Origin: JANRKG01 sp033763635
GTDB taxonomy: Bacteria > Cyanobacteriota > Cyanobacteriia > GCF-001939115
Length of the DNA stretch: 14,469 nucleotides
Assembly (NCBI GenBank): GCA_033763635.1
Contig: JANRKG010000328.1
Location: forward strand, 1 to 14,469
Direction of reading: 5' to 3'
Positions 7,644 through 14,469 of this stretch are shown here, piece after piece. The first letter of the stretch is position 1. The number at the start of each line of letters is the position of its first letter. The translations under genes and the position numbers were made by a program. The notes under the pieces were generated by a model. The model had not been told where the DNA came from. It did not search any database and saw nothing but the letters and a program-made list of their open reading frames with translations.

Positions 7644-9271
7644 AAACAATTCACCAAATCCTGTTCCGGAGTTGTGATGAGTTTGAGTTGGAACGTCTCA
7701 GACAGGAGTTTTACAACATTGGGGGAGAGGAAGGCTGGCAGGGTGGGACCAATGCGGATATTTTGGATACCCAGAGCCAGGAGGGTCAACAGAACGGCGA
7801 TCGCCTTCTGTTCGTACCAGGAGAGCACCAGGGAGAGGGGCAATTCATTCACATTCATATCAAATGCTTTCGCCAGGGCCACCGCAATTTGAATCGCAGA
7901 ATAGGCATCGTTGCATTGTCCAACATCCAGCAGACGGGGAATACCGCCGATATTGCCCAGTTGTTGGTCAAAGAAGCGGAACTTTCCACACCCTAGCGTC
8001 ATGACGATCGTATCTTCGGGAGTCGATTCAACCAGTTCACTGTAGTAGTTGCGGCCCGGTTTCGCGCCGTCACATCCTCCCACCAGGAAGAAGTGTCGAA
8101 TCTTACCCTGCTTCACCGCTTCCACCACCTGATCCGCAACACTTAACACTGCATTTCGGGCGAATCCTGTCATTACACTGCCGCGATCAGTTGCTTCCGT
8201 AAATCCTGGCATTTCCAGCGCTTTTTGGATGATGGGAGAAATGTCTTGAATGCTGGCATGGCGAAGGCCGGGATAGCCCACAGGTCCGAGGGTAAACACC
8301 CGATCTTGATAGGAAGCATGGGGAGGCATCAGACAGTTGGTAGTCATGACGATCGCCCCAGGGAATTTCTCAAACTCATGGGTCTGATTTTGCCATGCGG
8401 TGCCATAGTGGCTGACCAGGTGGGGATAGGCTTGTTTCAGTTTGGGATATCCATGAGCGGGTAACAGTTCACCATGCGTGTAGACCTGAATGCCCGACCC
8501 AGCAGTTTGATCCAGAATCGCTTTCAGATCCCGCAGATCGTGCCCCGATACCAAAATTGCTTTTCCGATCGTTGTTCCCAGAGAAACCAGCGTTGGAACG
8601 GGATGTCCAAACGTTTCTGTGTTGCCTGCATCCAGCAATTCCATTGCCTTCAGGTTCATCTGTCCGACTTTCAGGGCCAAATTAACCCAGTTTTGTAAGT
8701 CCTTATCTTGGGCATCCAGGTCTGCCAATACTTCATGGAAGAAACCGTACAGGTCATCATCCTGCTGATTCAATTCAGATGCATGGAAAGCATAAGCTGC
8801 AACGCCCTTCAAGCCATAAAGGACTGTCAGTTTGAGGGAGAAAATGTCAACATTGTGACCCGACTGGTTAATAAATTCAAACTCTAAAGTCTTACCGTCT
8901 TGAATGCGCTCAGGGAGATTATTTCCCGGTTGAAACAGGCTGATGGGAGACTCCTCAACCCCTCGTCCCGATGCATGAATTTGCAGTTTCAGGCTTTCCC
9001 GGAGGGCGATCGCCCGATTAACAAACGTATTAAAGTCATTTGCGTCAAAGTTGACATTTGTAAGGGTTGAGAACAACATTTCGCAAGTGAACTCATCCAC
9101 TTCCCGGTTCACCAATCCAAGAGAACGGGCCTGGAGTGCGACTTGGGAGAGTCCGCGTAAACAATGGACTAGTAAATCTTGAAGTGCATCGACTTCTGGG
9201 CTTTTTCCACAAGCTCCCCACTGATGGCAGACATCCCCGCGAGTGGTTTGTTCACATTGGTTACAGTACAT
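7631..9271 (-). CDS. hcp: Hybrid cluster protein (hydroxylamine/NO reductase)
   Basis: Cytoplasmic iron-sulfur enzyme historically called hydroxylamine reductase; in E. coli Hcp is a high-affinity NO reductase. All ligands line up with the Desulfovibrio protein: Cys3, Cys6, Cys15 and Cys21 (C-x2-C-x8-C-x5-C, the class I spacing for a [4Fe-4S] cluster) and, for the hybrid 4Fe-2O-2S cluster, His244 (SGHD), Glu268 (HGEL), Cys313 (TTNC), Cys400 (GGCDGAKPGR), Cys428 (LGCGK), Cys453 (GQCND), Glu487 and Lys489 (WYEQKA). Full length at 546 aa. GGAG sits 9 bases before the ATG. No hcr-like reductase gene is adjacent, so the electron donor is unknown. The upstream FNR-type palindrome and the divergent Crp/Fnr regulator indicate control by nitrosative or anoxic signals. 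The last codons lie in a palindromic repeat. Confidence 0.97.
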   Translation of the reverse strand: MYCNQCEQTTRGDVCHQWGACGKSPEVDALQDLLVHCLRGLSQVALQARSLGLVNREVDEFTCEMLFSTLTNVNFDANDFNTFVNRAIALRESLKLQIHASGRGVEESPISLFQPGNNLPERIQDGKTLEFEFINQSGHNVDIFSLKLTVLYGLKGVAAYAFHASELNQQDDDLYGFFHEVLADLDAQDKDLQNWVNLALKVGQMNLKAMELLDAGNTETFGHPVPTLVSLGTTIGKAILVSGHDLRDLKAILDQTAGSGIQVYTHGELLPAHGYPKLKQAYPHLVSHYGTAWQNQTHEFEKFPGAIVMTTNCLMPPHASYQDRVFTLGPVGYPGLRHASIQDISPIIQKALEMPGFTEATDRGSVMTGFARNAVLSVADQVVEAVKQGKIRHFFLVGGCDGAKPGRNYYSELVESTPEDTIVMTLGCGKFRFFDQQLGNIGGIPRLLDVGQCNDAYSAIQIAVALAKAFDMNVNELPLSLVLSWYEQKAIAVLLTLLALGIQNIRIGPTLPAFLSPNVVKLLSETFQLKLITTPEQDLVNCLANR

Positions 9272-9297
9272 AATTCATTACTCCACTTCATATCCCT

Positions 9298-9340
9298 AGC
9301 GTAGGAGTAACACCCAGAGGAGTCCTTGACTTAAGTCAAG
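9298..9340 (-). promoter_or_regulatory. FNR/DNR-type operator and likely class II promoter of hcp
   Basis: CTTGACTTAAGTCAAG at 9325-9340 is a perfect 16-bp palindrome containing TTGAC-N4-GTCAA, the architecture of FNR/DNR/NnrR-type sites (FNR itself reads TTGAT-N4-ATCAA). Downstream towards hcp, TACGCT at 9303-9298 can serve as a weak -10 (T-A at its start, T at its end). A transcript would then start near 9291 and place the palindrome centre (9332.5) at -41.5, the classical class II activator position. The operator is seen directly; the -10 and start point are inference. The leader would be about 20 bases. Confidence 0.75.
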
Positions 9341-9359
9341 AGCCAAGATGAGGTTTTAT

Positions 9360-9398
9360 AAAGGACAGACCAATCGCACTGTAACCCGTCCGTTCTTT
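9360..9398. repeat. Imperfect hairpin after the small ORF
   Basis: Arms of 11 bases at 9360-9370 and 9388-9398 pair with one mismatch and one wobble on the minus strand, with a 17-base loop. It starts on the stop codon of the 41-residue ORF and lies just before the hcp operator. There is no T tract after it, so a terminator role is only possible. Confidence 0.35.
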
Positions 9399-9522
9399 AA
9401 AAAAGAGGCGAACGCAACATGTAATAGTAGAGGCTTAGAAGCAAACTGGCAGCCAATCCGAATGGTGAAGTCAGGAACTCGATGAGTTCCAACAACTGAA
9501 GGAAGATGCGAAGGAATAGCAT
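9397..9522 (-). CDS. Putative 41-residue hydrophobic small membrane protein
   Basis: Short ORF in the spacer between hcp and its likely regulator, on the hcp strand. It starts ATG with GGGGAG 8 bases upstream and ends TAA. The product begins MLFLRIFLQLLELIEFL, continues with a TSPFG turn and a Leu-rich run, and ends SLYYYMLRSPLF. Two hydrophobic stretches of about 17 and 15 residues are separated by the Pro/Gly turn, so a single membrane segment or a hairpin is possible. Only Arg5, Glu12, Glu15 and Arg37 are charged. I do not recognise a family. In its favour are the good ribosome site, the non-random composition and the position; against it are the short length and lack of homology evidence. 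It could be transcribed from the spacer it shares with the regulator gene. Confidence 0.5.
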   Translation of the reverse strand: MLFLRIFLQLLELIEFLTSPFGLAASLLLSLYYYMLRSPLF

Positions 9523-9636
9523 GGTGGGTTCTCCCCGACGATCGAAAGGGTTCAACTTACTTTGGGTGCCTGAAATTACACAATACAGGGATGGTGAGGG
9601 GTATTTGTATCAGGATTATCCATTGAGGGCCAAACC

Positions 9637-10332
9637 ATGACCATTCGCGATCGTGTTACAGAAATCCAACAGTTTCTCAGGCAAACTTCGATTTTTGAAG
9701 GAGTTTCAGAAGAACAATTGTTAGCCCTGGCGAATATTTCTGTTTTACAGACGTATAAACGGGGAGAAACTTTGTTCTGGGAAGGGGATGAGGGGACGGG
9801 TTTTTTTATTGTGAAAACAGGCAAAGTGAAAGTGTTCAAGGTGGCGAATGCTGGGAAAGAGCAAATTTTGCATCTCTTTGGACCGCAAGAACATTTCGCA
9901 GAAGTTCCGGCTTTGGATGGAGGAACTTTTCCGGCCTCTGCCGCTGCGATCGACCTGTCCGAAGTGATTTTTATTCCCAGAAGTCCATTTCTCGCCGTAC
10001 TCCAGCAACACCCAACCCTGGCGATCGCCATGTTAAGTACGTTTGCTCGTCATTTGCGACGGCTAGCCCATCTGGTAGATACTCTCTCGTTTAAGGAAGT
10101 GCCGGAGCGGTTAGCAAACTACCTCTTGCGTCTGAGCGATCGGATGGGACAGGCAGAGGTCGTTGAATTGGATGTGTCGAAGGGGCAACTGGCTTCCCTT
10201 TTGGGCACCATTCCTGAAACCCTCTCCCGCGCCTTTTATAAACTCAACCAGGAGGGAATGATTGAAATGAACGGAACGACGATTCGGCTGTGCGATCGAT
10301 CCCAACTGATGAGCCTGGGGCAGCGGAAGTAA
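9637..10332 (+). CDS. Crp/Fnr-family regulator, DNR/HcpR-like
   Basis: 231-residue transcription factor: N-terminal cyclic-nucleotide-binding-like beta-roll (about 15-125), dimer helix (about 125-155) and C-terminal winged helix (about 160-220). The recognition helix TIPETLSRAFYKL (191-203) has the E-x-x-S-R pattern (Glu194, Ser197, Arg198) that FNR and DNR use to read TTGA half-sites. It lacks an N-terminal cysteine cluster (the only Cys is 219), so it is not an iron-sulfur FNR. The phosphate cassette reads FAEVPALDGGTFPASA, without the cAMP-contacting Arg-Ser, and resembles NO/haem-sensing DNR. It is divergent from hcp with a TTGAC-N4-GTCAA site between them, so I infer an activator of hcp under nitrosative stress. 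GAGGG lies 8 bases before the ATG. Its stop is only 23 bases from the end of the convergent kinase gene. Confidence 0.88.
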   Translation: MTIRDRVTEIQQFLRQTSIFEGVSEEQLLALANISVLQTYKRGETLFWEGDEGTGFFIVKTGKVKVFKVANAGKEQILHLFGPQEHFAEVPALDGGTFPASAAAIDLSEVIFIPRSPFLAVLQQHPTLAIAMLSTFARHLRRLAHLVDTLSFKEVPERLANYLLRLSDRMGQAEVVELDVSKGQLASLLGTIPETLSRAFYKLNQEGMIEMNGTTIRLCDRSQLMSLGQRK

Positions 10333-10355
10333 GCGTGGGAGGGGAAGTTTGGGAG

Positions 10356-13300
10356 TTAATCAGTCTTGCTAAGGGACGATTGGAGGGGCAACGTGACCCT
10401 AAAACAAGTGAGTAATTGGGCACTTTCAACCTTCACGGTTCCTCCTAAATATTCCACCAACCGTTTGACGAGTGCCAAGCCTAAGCCTGTGCCGCCGTAC
10501 TTCCAGGGGTCCGCGTTGGGAATGCGGTAAAACTTGTCAAAAATTCGCTCCTGTTCTTCAGGGGGAATTTCGACCCCAGAGTTGCTGACAGAGACAGATA
10601 GCGTTTCGGGATGGTCTGGATTTAAGCCATCGGCTTGAACCTGAACGGTAATTTTTTCTTCAGCAGGAGTATATTTACAGGCATCGTGAAATAGTTCAGT
10701 CACGATACGTTCCATAACGGCGGTATTCGTGATGATTGTTGGTAATTCCTCTGGAATCTCAATCTGCCAGGTAATTTGATGGTGGCGGCTTCGTTCGATG
10801 AAGGGTTCGGCGATTGGAGGGAGCCATCGCTGTAGGCAAAGGGTGTTCAGGTTCATGGGAACGGAACCTGCCTCTAAGCGAGTGAGATCTAGCAAATCAT
10901 TAATTAACGTAATCTCCCGTTGGGATTCCTTGTTCAATATCTGGCAGTATTGAGTGACTTTGGCAAAAACGCTGTGTTTCAGGAGCCGATCGGAAGTCGG
11001 ATCACCAGGATTGAGCGTCTCTGCCTTGCTCAACATGATCTCCAACATTTGCAACGCCATTTTGATGTTTGCCATTGGCGATCGCAACTCATGGGAAACG
11101 GTACTCAGAAAATCATCCTTGAGTTGGTTTAGTCGCTCCAACGCCTCAACCTGGGTTTGGGCTGCCTGATAAAGACGGGCCTGACGAATGGCGATCGCAC
11201 ATTGATTCGCAACCTGTTCCACCAATCGCATTTCCTGCTCACTGAAGGAGTTCCCTGGTTCTCTCAGCAACCATAATCCTCCCAACACCTCTTGGGGCAA
11301 ATCCTGATGAGTTGTTAGGCTGCGCGGTAATCCTGCTTGATCAATTCCCACAAAAATAGGGCAAGCAAAGATAGTAAATTGGTATTGATTGCTGCGAAGG
11401 GGTTGGGGTGCAATATCGCAAAAATGGCAACTCTGCCCTTTTAGTAGCCGATTATAAATTTCTGGATGAGGTGCTTCTGTAATACTAAAGCTCTTTCCCA
11501 AAGCAGTTTTTAGCCTTTGATTATGCTCACAGACGATCGTGGCAATCGTCCGGTCTTCGTTGTAAATTTCAGTATCGCAACACTCAACATCTAATCCCAA
11601 CGCTAAGGCTTCTACAGCAGTATGTAAAATCCGATGTTCATCCAGGCTATCTCGCACCTGATCCGTAATACGTTTCAGAAGTGCTTCAAATTCCAGGGAT
11701 TGCTGAAGTTGAGCAGTTCGCTCTTGCACCTGTTCTTCCAGTTTGGTATTTAATTGCCGGACCTGTTGGTAAAGTTCTGCTTGTTGCAGGGTGATCGCCA
11801 ACTGATCCGCTAATTGCTGGAGCAGGCTGACTTCTTCCGGTTTCCAGTAGCGGGGAGCGGCGCATTGGTGGGCAACCAACAATCCCCAGAGAGTTTCCCC
11901 CTGAAGGACAGGTAAGACCAGAACTGCCCGTACCTGAAGTTGGGTGAGCATTGCCACATAACAAGCGGGCAGGTCGGCGGTTTGGAGGTCAGGGGTATTT
12001 TGAATCCGTCCATGAATGTAAGGTGTAATACAATCCTCTACCGTAAAACAGGCATCTGTAATGACCCGCCCTAAGAGGGGTTGCCAGAGTTCTCCAACGG
12101 ATTCAGCCGTCACAACCCCACTCCAATCGGGGTTGAAGCGATACACCAGAACCCGATCGGCCTGGAGCAGTTGGCGAATTTCAACGACTGCCGTGTTTAA
12201 GATGGCAGAAATATTGAGCGATCGACGGATGCGGTTAGTGATTCCGGCCATCACCTGTTCCCGCATCGCCTTCTGTCGTAAATCGGTTTCAGCTTGCTTC
12301 AAATCCCGAATGTCCCGTGCTACGGCTGAGAAGAATTCCACAGCCCCCGTTTCGGAACGATGCACAATCACCACCTGGGAAACGGGAATTTGTGTTCCAT
12401 CCTGATGTTGCAGCAAGCTTTCTCCACCCCAAAATCCCTGCTGAAGTAACTTCGACATTTCCTGGCGTTCGATACGCTCTGCAATGTAAGTTGGGACATT
12501 TTGCAGGAAATGTCGCTGGGTAATGTCTGTAGACGGATCAAGACCTAGCATGGCCTTCCCTGCCTGATTGATGTAAGTCAGGAAACCATCGGCATTGGCG
12601 ATCGCCACATAATCCGGACTCGATTCTAAGACTGCAATTAACTTTTCCCGCTCTCGTTCTGCCCGCTTACGGTCTGTGATATCTTCACAGGTCACGGTTG
12701 AGTAACGAATGGACTGATCGGGATTGCGAATTAAAGAAACCGTCAATCGCCCCCAAACGATCGCTCGATCTTTGCGAATATATCGTTTATCAATCTGATA
12801 ACTCTCAATGCTGCCGTTTACCAGAGACTCGAATAGCATCGCGTCTACATTCAAATCTTCTGGATAGGTGAATGCTGAGTAATGCATCCCGATGAGTTCT
12901 TGATGGGGATACCCCAGGAATCGACAATCAGCATTGTTTGCAGCAATCACATATCCCTGGGGATTCACCAGGGCAATCCCGACAGAGAGATTATTGAAAA
13001 TAGAGCGAAATCGTTCTTCACTCTCCTGTAAAGCGAGTTCCGTTTGTTTGCGGGTTGTGATGTCACTGGCGATTCCGTCAATTCGAATCGGTTGTCCTTC
13101 CAGCCCATAGATAATATGGGCACGATCGAACAACCAACGAACCGTTCCATCTGGACGGACAATTCGATATTCAAGCGCACATTTTCCAGTACGGTTTAAC
13201 GCGTCTAGCGTTGTTGATACACGGGGCCGATCGTCTGGATAGACGACTTCTAGCCAAAGGTTCGATCGAGCTAAAAAATCATTGGCAGATCGACCGTAGA

Positions 13301-13601
13301 CTTTCTCAACCCAGGAGTTGACATAGAGGGTTTGAGAAAAATCTGGCGATGTAGACCAAACCACATCCTCTATTGAATTGAGAATACTGTCTAACCGTTG
13401 TTGATAATCTCCTAAGGAAGATTCGGGAGGGTGTGGATGAATGGGATTTTCTAAATGGCTACCAGAGTATTGATTTGGGCAACATTCATTTTCTTCCTCC
13501 ACCTTAAAGGAGCCATTCTTTCTATCAGGAATATCCGAAGGGTAAGGTGGATTAGCATTATGCTGATCCGTCGGATATTTTTCGGCCTCAGGGAACTCCA
13601 T
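10356..13601 (-). CDS. PAS/GAF sensor histidine kinase with cyanobacteriochrome-like GAF
   Basis: Soluble kinase of 1081 residues from the ATG at 13601; a TTG at 13634 would add 11, and neither has a strong ribosome site. Order: unstructured N-terminus (1-60), PAS (about 62-185), PAS (about 192-312), PAS with PAC (about 318-436), GAF 1 (458-610), coiled coil (610-637), GAF 2 (645-812), HisKA with phospho-acceptor His837 in STVSHELRSP, and HATPase_c (955-1075) with NSGVEIP, FDKFYR and GGTGLGLAL. There is no membrane segment and no receiver domain. GAF 1 has a DACF motif (Cys518) and a canonical chromophore-type Cys547 in PACYVAML, 29 residues apart, as in DXCF cyanobacteriochromes, plus LWGLLVAHQC. 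The N-box reads ELFHDACKYT with Asp973 where Asn is expected. No response regulator is adjacent. The kinase call is secure; light sensing is inference. Confidence 0.93.
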   Translation of the reverse strand: MEFPEAEKYPTDQHNANPPYPSDIPDRKNGSFKVEEENECCPNQYSGSHLENPIHPHPPESSLGDYQQRLDSILNSIEDVVWSTSPDFSQTLYVNSWVEKVYGRSANDFLARSNLWLEVVYPDDRPRVSTTLDALNRTGKCALEYRIVRPDGTVRWLFDRAHIIYGLEGQPIRIDGIASDITTRKQTELALQESEERFRSIFNNLSVGIALVNPQGYVIAANNADCRFLGYPHQELIGMHYSAFTYPEDLNVDAMLFESLVNGSIESYQIDKRYIRKDRAIVWGRLTVSLIRNPDQSIRYSTVTCEDITDRKRAEREREKLIAVLESSPDYVAIANADGFLTYINQAGKAMLGLDPSTDITQRHFLQNVPTYIAERIERQEMSKLLQQGFWGGESLLQHQDGTQIPVSQVVIVHRSETGAVEFFSAVARDIRDLKQAETDLRQKAMREQVMAGITNRIRRSLNISAILNTAVVEIRQLLQADRVLVYRFNPDWSGVVTAESVGELWQPLLGRVITDACFTVEDCITPYIHGRIQNTPDLQTADLPACYVAMLTQLQVRAVLVLPVLQGETLWGLLVAHQCAAPRYWKPEEVSLLQQLADQLAITLQQAELYQQVRQLNTKLEEQVQERTAQLQQSLEFEALLKRITDQVRDSLDEHRILHTAVEALALGLDVECCDTEIYNEDRTIATIVCEHNQRLKTALGKSFSITEAPHPEIYNRLLKGQSCHFCDIAPQPLRSNQYQFTIFACPIFVGIDQAGLPRSLTTHQDLPQEVLGGLWLLREPGNSFSEQEMRLVEQVANQCAIAIRQARLYQAAQTQVEALERLNQLKDDFLSTVSHELRSPMANIKMALQMLEIMLSKAETLNPGDPTSDRLLKHSVFAKVTQYCQILNKESQREITLINDLLDLTRLEAGSVPMNLNTLCLQRWLPPIAEPFIERSRHHQITWQIEIPEELPTIITNTAVMERIVTELFHDACKYTPAEEKITVQVQADGLNPDHPETLSVSVSNSGVEIPPEEQERIFDKFYRIPNADPWKYGGTGLGLALVKRLVEYLGGTVKVESAQLLTCFRVTLPLQSSLSKTD

Positions 13602-13651
13602 AAACTTTAGGGGAGCGTCATCTGCTAATCGCAAGTTAAACTGATAGGCTT

Positions 13652-13680
13652 AAACTGAGCGGACGATTTATTCTCAGTTT
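13652..13680. repeat. Perfect 8-bp inverted repeat upstream of the kinase gene
   Basis: AAACTGAG (13652-13659) and CTCAGTTT (13673-13680) are exact reverse complements separated by 13 bases, about 50-80 bases upstream of the kinase ATG. It may be a leader hairpin or an operator. The right arm belongs to a TTCTCAGTTT motif that recurs at 14047 and 14060 at the other end of the spacer. Confidence 0.4.
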
Positions 13681-13855
13681 CACATACTCACTAAATCAAG
13701 CTTTTAAGGTTCAATAAAATTAATCCCAATAGAATAATAAAAAAAATGAATGTGAGCTCTAATAAATACTAATTCATGGGGAAGCCTATGATAGGATTTG
13801 CCATAGCTTCTAATATGAAATAGAGCTAATTTTTTTGATAATTCTATTATGTAGC

Positions 13856-13953
13856 CATTGTTTATCAGGCATTGTTTATCAGGCATTGTTTATCAGGCAT
13901 TGTTTATCAGGCATTATTTATCAGGCATTATTTATCAGGCATTATTTATCAGC
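13856..13953. repeat. Seven tandem copies of a 14-bp unit
   Basis: The unit CATTGTTTATCAGG is repeated seven times without gaps. Copies 1-4 have G at the fifth base, copies 5-7 have A, and the last base of copy 7 is C. The two blocks suggest two rounds of duplication. The period is not a multiple of three and there are no spacers, so it is neither coding nor CRISPR. It lies about 240 bases upstream of the gene at 14193. Confidence 0.9.
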
Positions 13954-14192
13954 CGTTACTCAGTGGTGACTTCAGTTGCTCCTAGCCCTACAGAAGTTTG
14001 ATTTTTGAATGTAGATTGTTGAATGTATACAATATTTCTAGTTATGTTCTCAGTTTTTATTCTCAGTTTCTATATAGTAATGTGTACTGAGTAGCAGACT
14101 GTTTTTGAGTACTAAATTATACACTTCTTAAAGTCTTTTAATTGATTTTCTATCATTTTCCTGTTTATCCCAGTTCCTTACTAGAGCCTCCA

Positions 14193-14469
14193 ATGACGGA
14201 ATCGATCATTCCCCCTTCGATGGACATTCCGGAAGATGTTCCGCGTGAAGTCAAAGTTGCCCATCTCCGTAGTTTGATCGACACCTTACGGATTGCGGAT
14301 GAAATTGCGAAAGAAAGTTACCTGATTAGCAGTTCAGAATTGGCTGATTTGATGGATGTCAATGCGAGCGCTGTCACCAGTCGGGGTGATAATTGGGTCT
14401 GGCGAAATTGGGTTGTCTCACGGGTGCGACGGGAAGGGAACCAAATTCTCTGGCAATTAGAACGGGTCG
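14193..14469 (+). CDS. Conserved short cyanobacterial protein, cut by window end
   Basis: Ninety-two codons are visible from the ATG at 14193, with one base left over at the window edge. The product opens MTESIIPPSMDIPEDVP, followed by a helical segment (HLRSLIDTLRIADEIAKES) and then SSSELADLMDVNASAV, which reads like a helix-turn-helix, and a Trp-rich, basic end (WVWRNWVVSRVRREG, then ILWQLERV). I recall near-identical uncharacterised proteins of about 93 residues in many cyanobacteria, so the stop is probably a codon or two beyond the edge; this is memory, not a search. DNA binding is possible from the helix-turn-helix look, but no function is known to me. There is no clear ribosome site before the ATG. 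Confidence 0.75.
   Translation, partial: MTESIIPPSMDIPEDVPREVKVAHLRSLIDTLRIADEIAKESYLISSSELADLMDVNASAVTSRGDNWVWRNWVVSRVRREGNQILWQLERV

Larger units (their letters stand above)
13602..14192. other. AT-rich spacer upstream of two divergent genes
   Basis: About 590 bases, clearly richer in A+T than the genes around it, with no convincing coding sequence. It contains an 8-bp inverted repeat (13652-13680), a sevenfold 14-bp tandem repeat (13856-13953) and three copies of TTCTCAGTTT (13671, 14047, 14060). It must contain the promoters of the kinase gene and of the gene at 14193; I could not place -35 and -10 boxes with confidence. Confidence 0.7.

Noticed and set aside
9542..9555. Possible second FNR-like site TCGAAAGGGTTCAA
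   Set aside because: It is one base away from a TTGAA-N4-TTCAA palindrome but far from the TTGAC-N4-GTCAA site, and it lies too close to the small ORF start to be a usual activator position.
9576..10031. 151-codon minus-strand ORF opposite the Crp/Fnr regulator
   Set aside because: It is antisense to a clear regulator gene, Lys/Ser/Cys-rich with no recognisable domain.
13602..13634. TTG start adding 11 residues to the kinase
   Set aside because: It has no ribosome site and the added residues are not part of any domain; the ATG at 13601 is preferred, although the evidence is weak either way.
13704..13886. 60-codon minus-strand ORF in the AT-rich spacer
   Set aside because: Its start lies in the 14-bp tandem array, it has no ribosome site, and its composition is what AT-rich noncoding DNA gives by chance.
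13856..13953. CRISPR array
   Set aside because: Units are 14 bp, directly abutting with no unique spacers, and no cas gene is nearby.

Overview
The window looks like chromosomal DNA of a cyanobacterium, probably a filamentous or Leptolyngbya-like one. The octamer GCGATCGC (HIP1) recurs (for example near 696, 7797, 9006, 10021, 11066, 11193 and 12598). The gene set is also typical: an AMIN-domain amidase next to murI, an NhaS3-type antiporter, CRY-DASH, a cyanobacteriochrome-like GAF kinase and a short conserved cyanobacterial protein. No transposase, phage gene, tRNA, rRNA or CRISPR array was seen.

Layout. 1-2488 (minus): the cell-wall pair amiC then murI, with murI cut by the window start. 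2489-3017: a gene-free stretch with two different palindromic repeats and a hairpin terminator. 3018-5860 (minus): three same-strand genes, read in order as a secreted pentapeptide-repeat protein, a nitrilase-family amidase (Nit1-like) and a CPA2 Na+/H+ antiporter. 6121-7587 (plus): a cryptochrome DASH. 7587-7643: a heptad-based palindrome sitting on the stop codons of two convergent genes. 7631-10332: a nitrosative-stress module made of hcp (minus), an unlisted 41-residue hydrophobic ORF (minus) and a DNR/FNR-like regulator (plus). 10356-13601 (minus): a 1081-residue PAS/GAF sensor histidine kinase. 13602-14192: an AT-rich spacer with seven copies of a 14-bp tandem repeat. 14193-end (plus): the start of a short conserved cyanobacterial protein, cut by the window end.

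How the parts work together. The most coherent unit is hcp with its divergent regulator. A perfect 16-bp palindrome of FNR type lies upstream of hcp, at the spacing expected of a class II activated promoter. The regulator has the E-x-x-S-R recognition-helix pattern that reads such half-sites, no FNR-type cysteine cluster and no cAMP-contact arginine. I infer an NO-responsive DNR/HcpR-like circuit. The first GAF domain of the kinase has both cysteines of DXCF cyanobacteriochromes, so this large protein may be a blue/green-type photoreceptor. With CRY-DASH it would be a second light-related gene here, although nothing in the sequence links the two.

Several starts were moved from the longest ORF to better-supported codons (amiC, the pentapeptide protein and the kinase). 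All function calls rest on motif recognition by eye; no searches were run.
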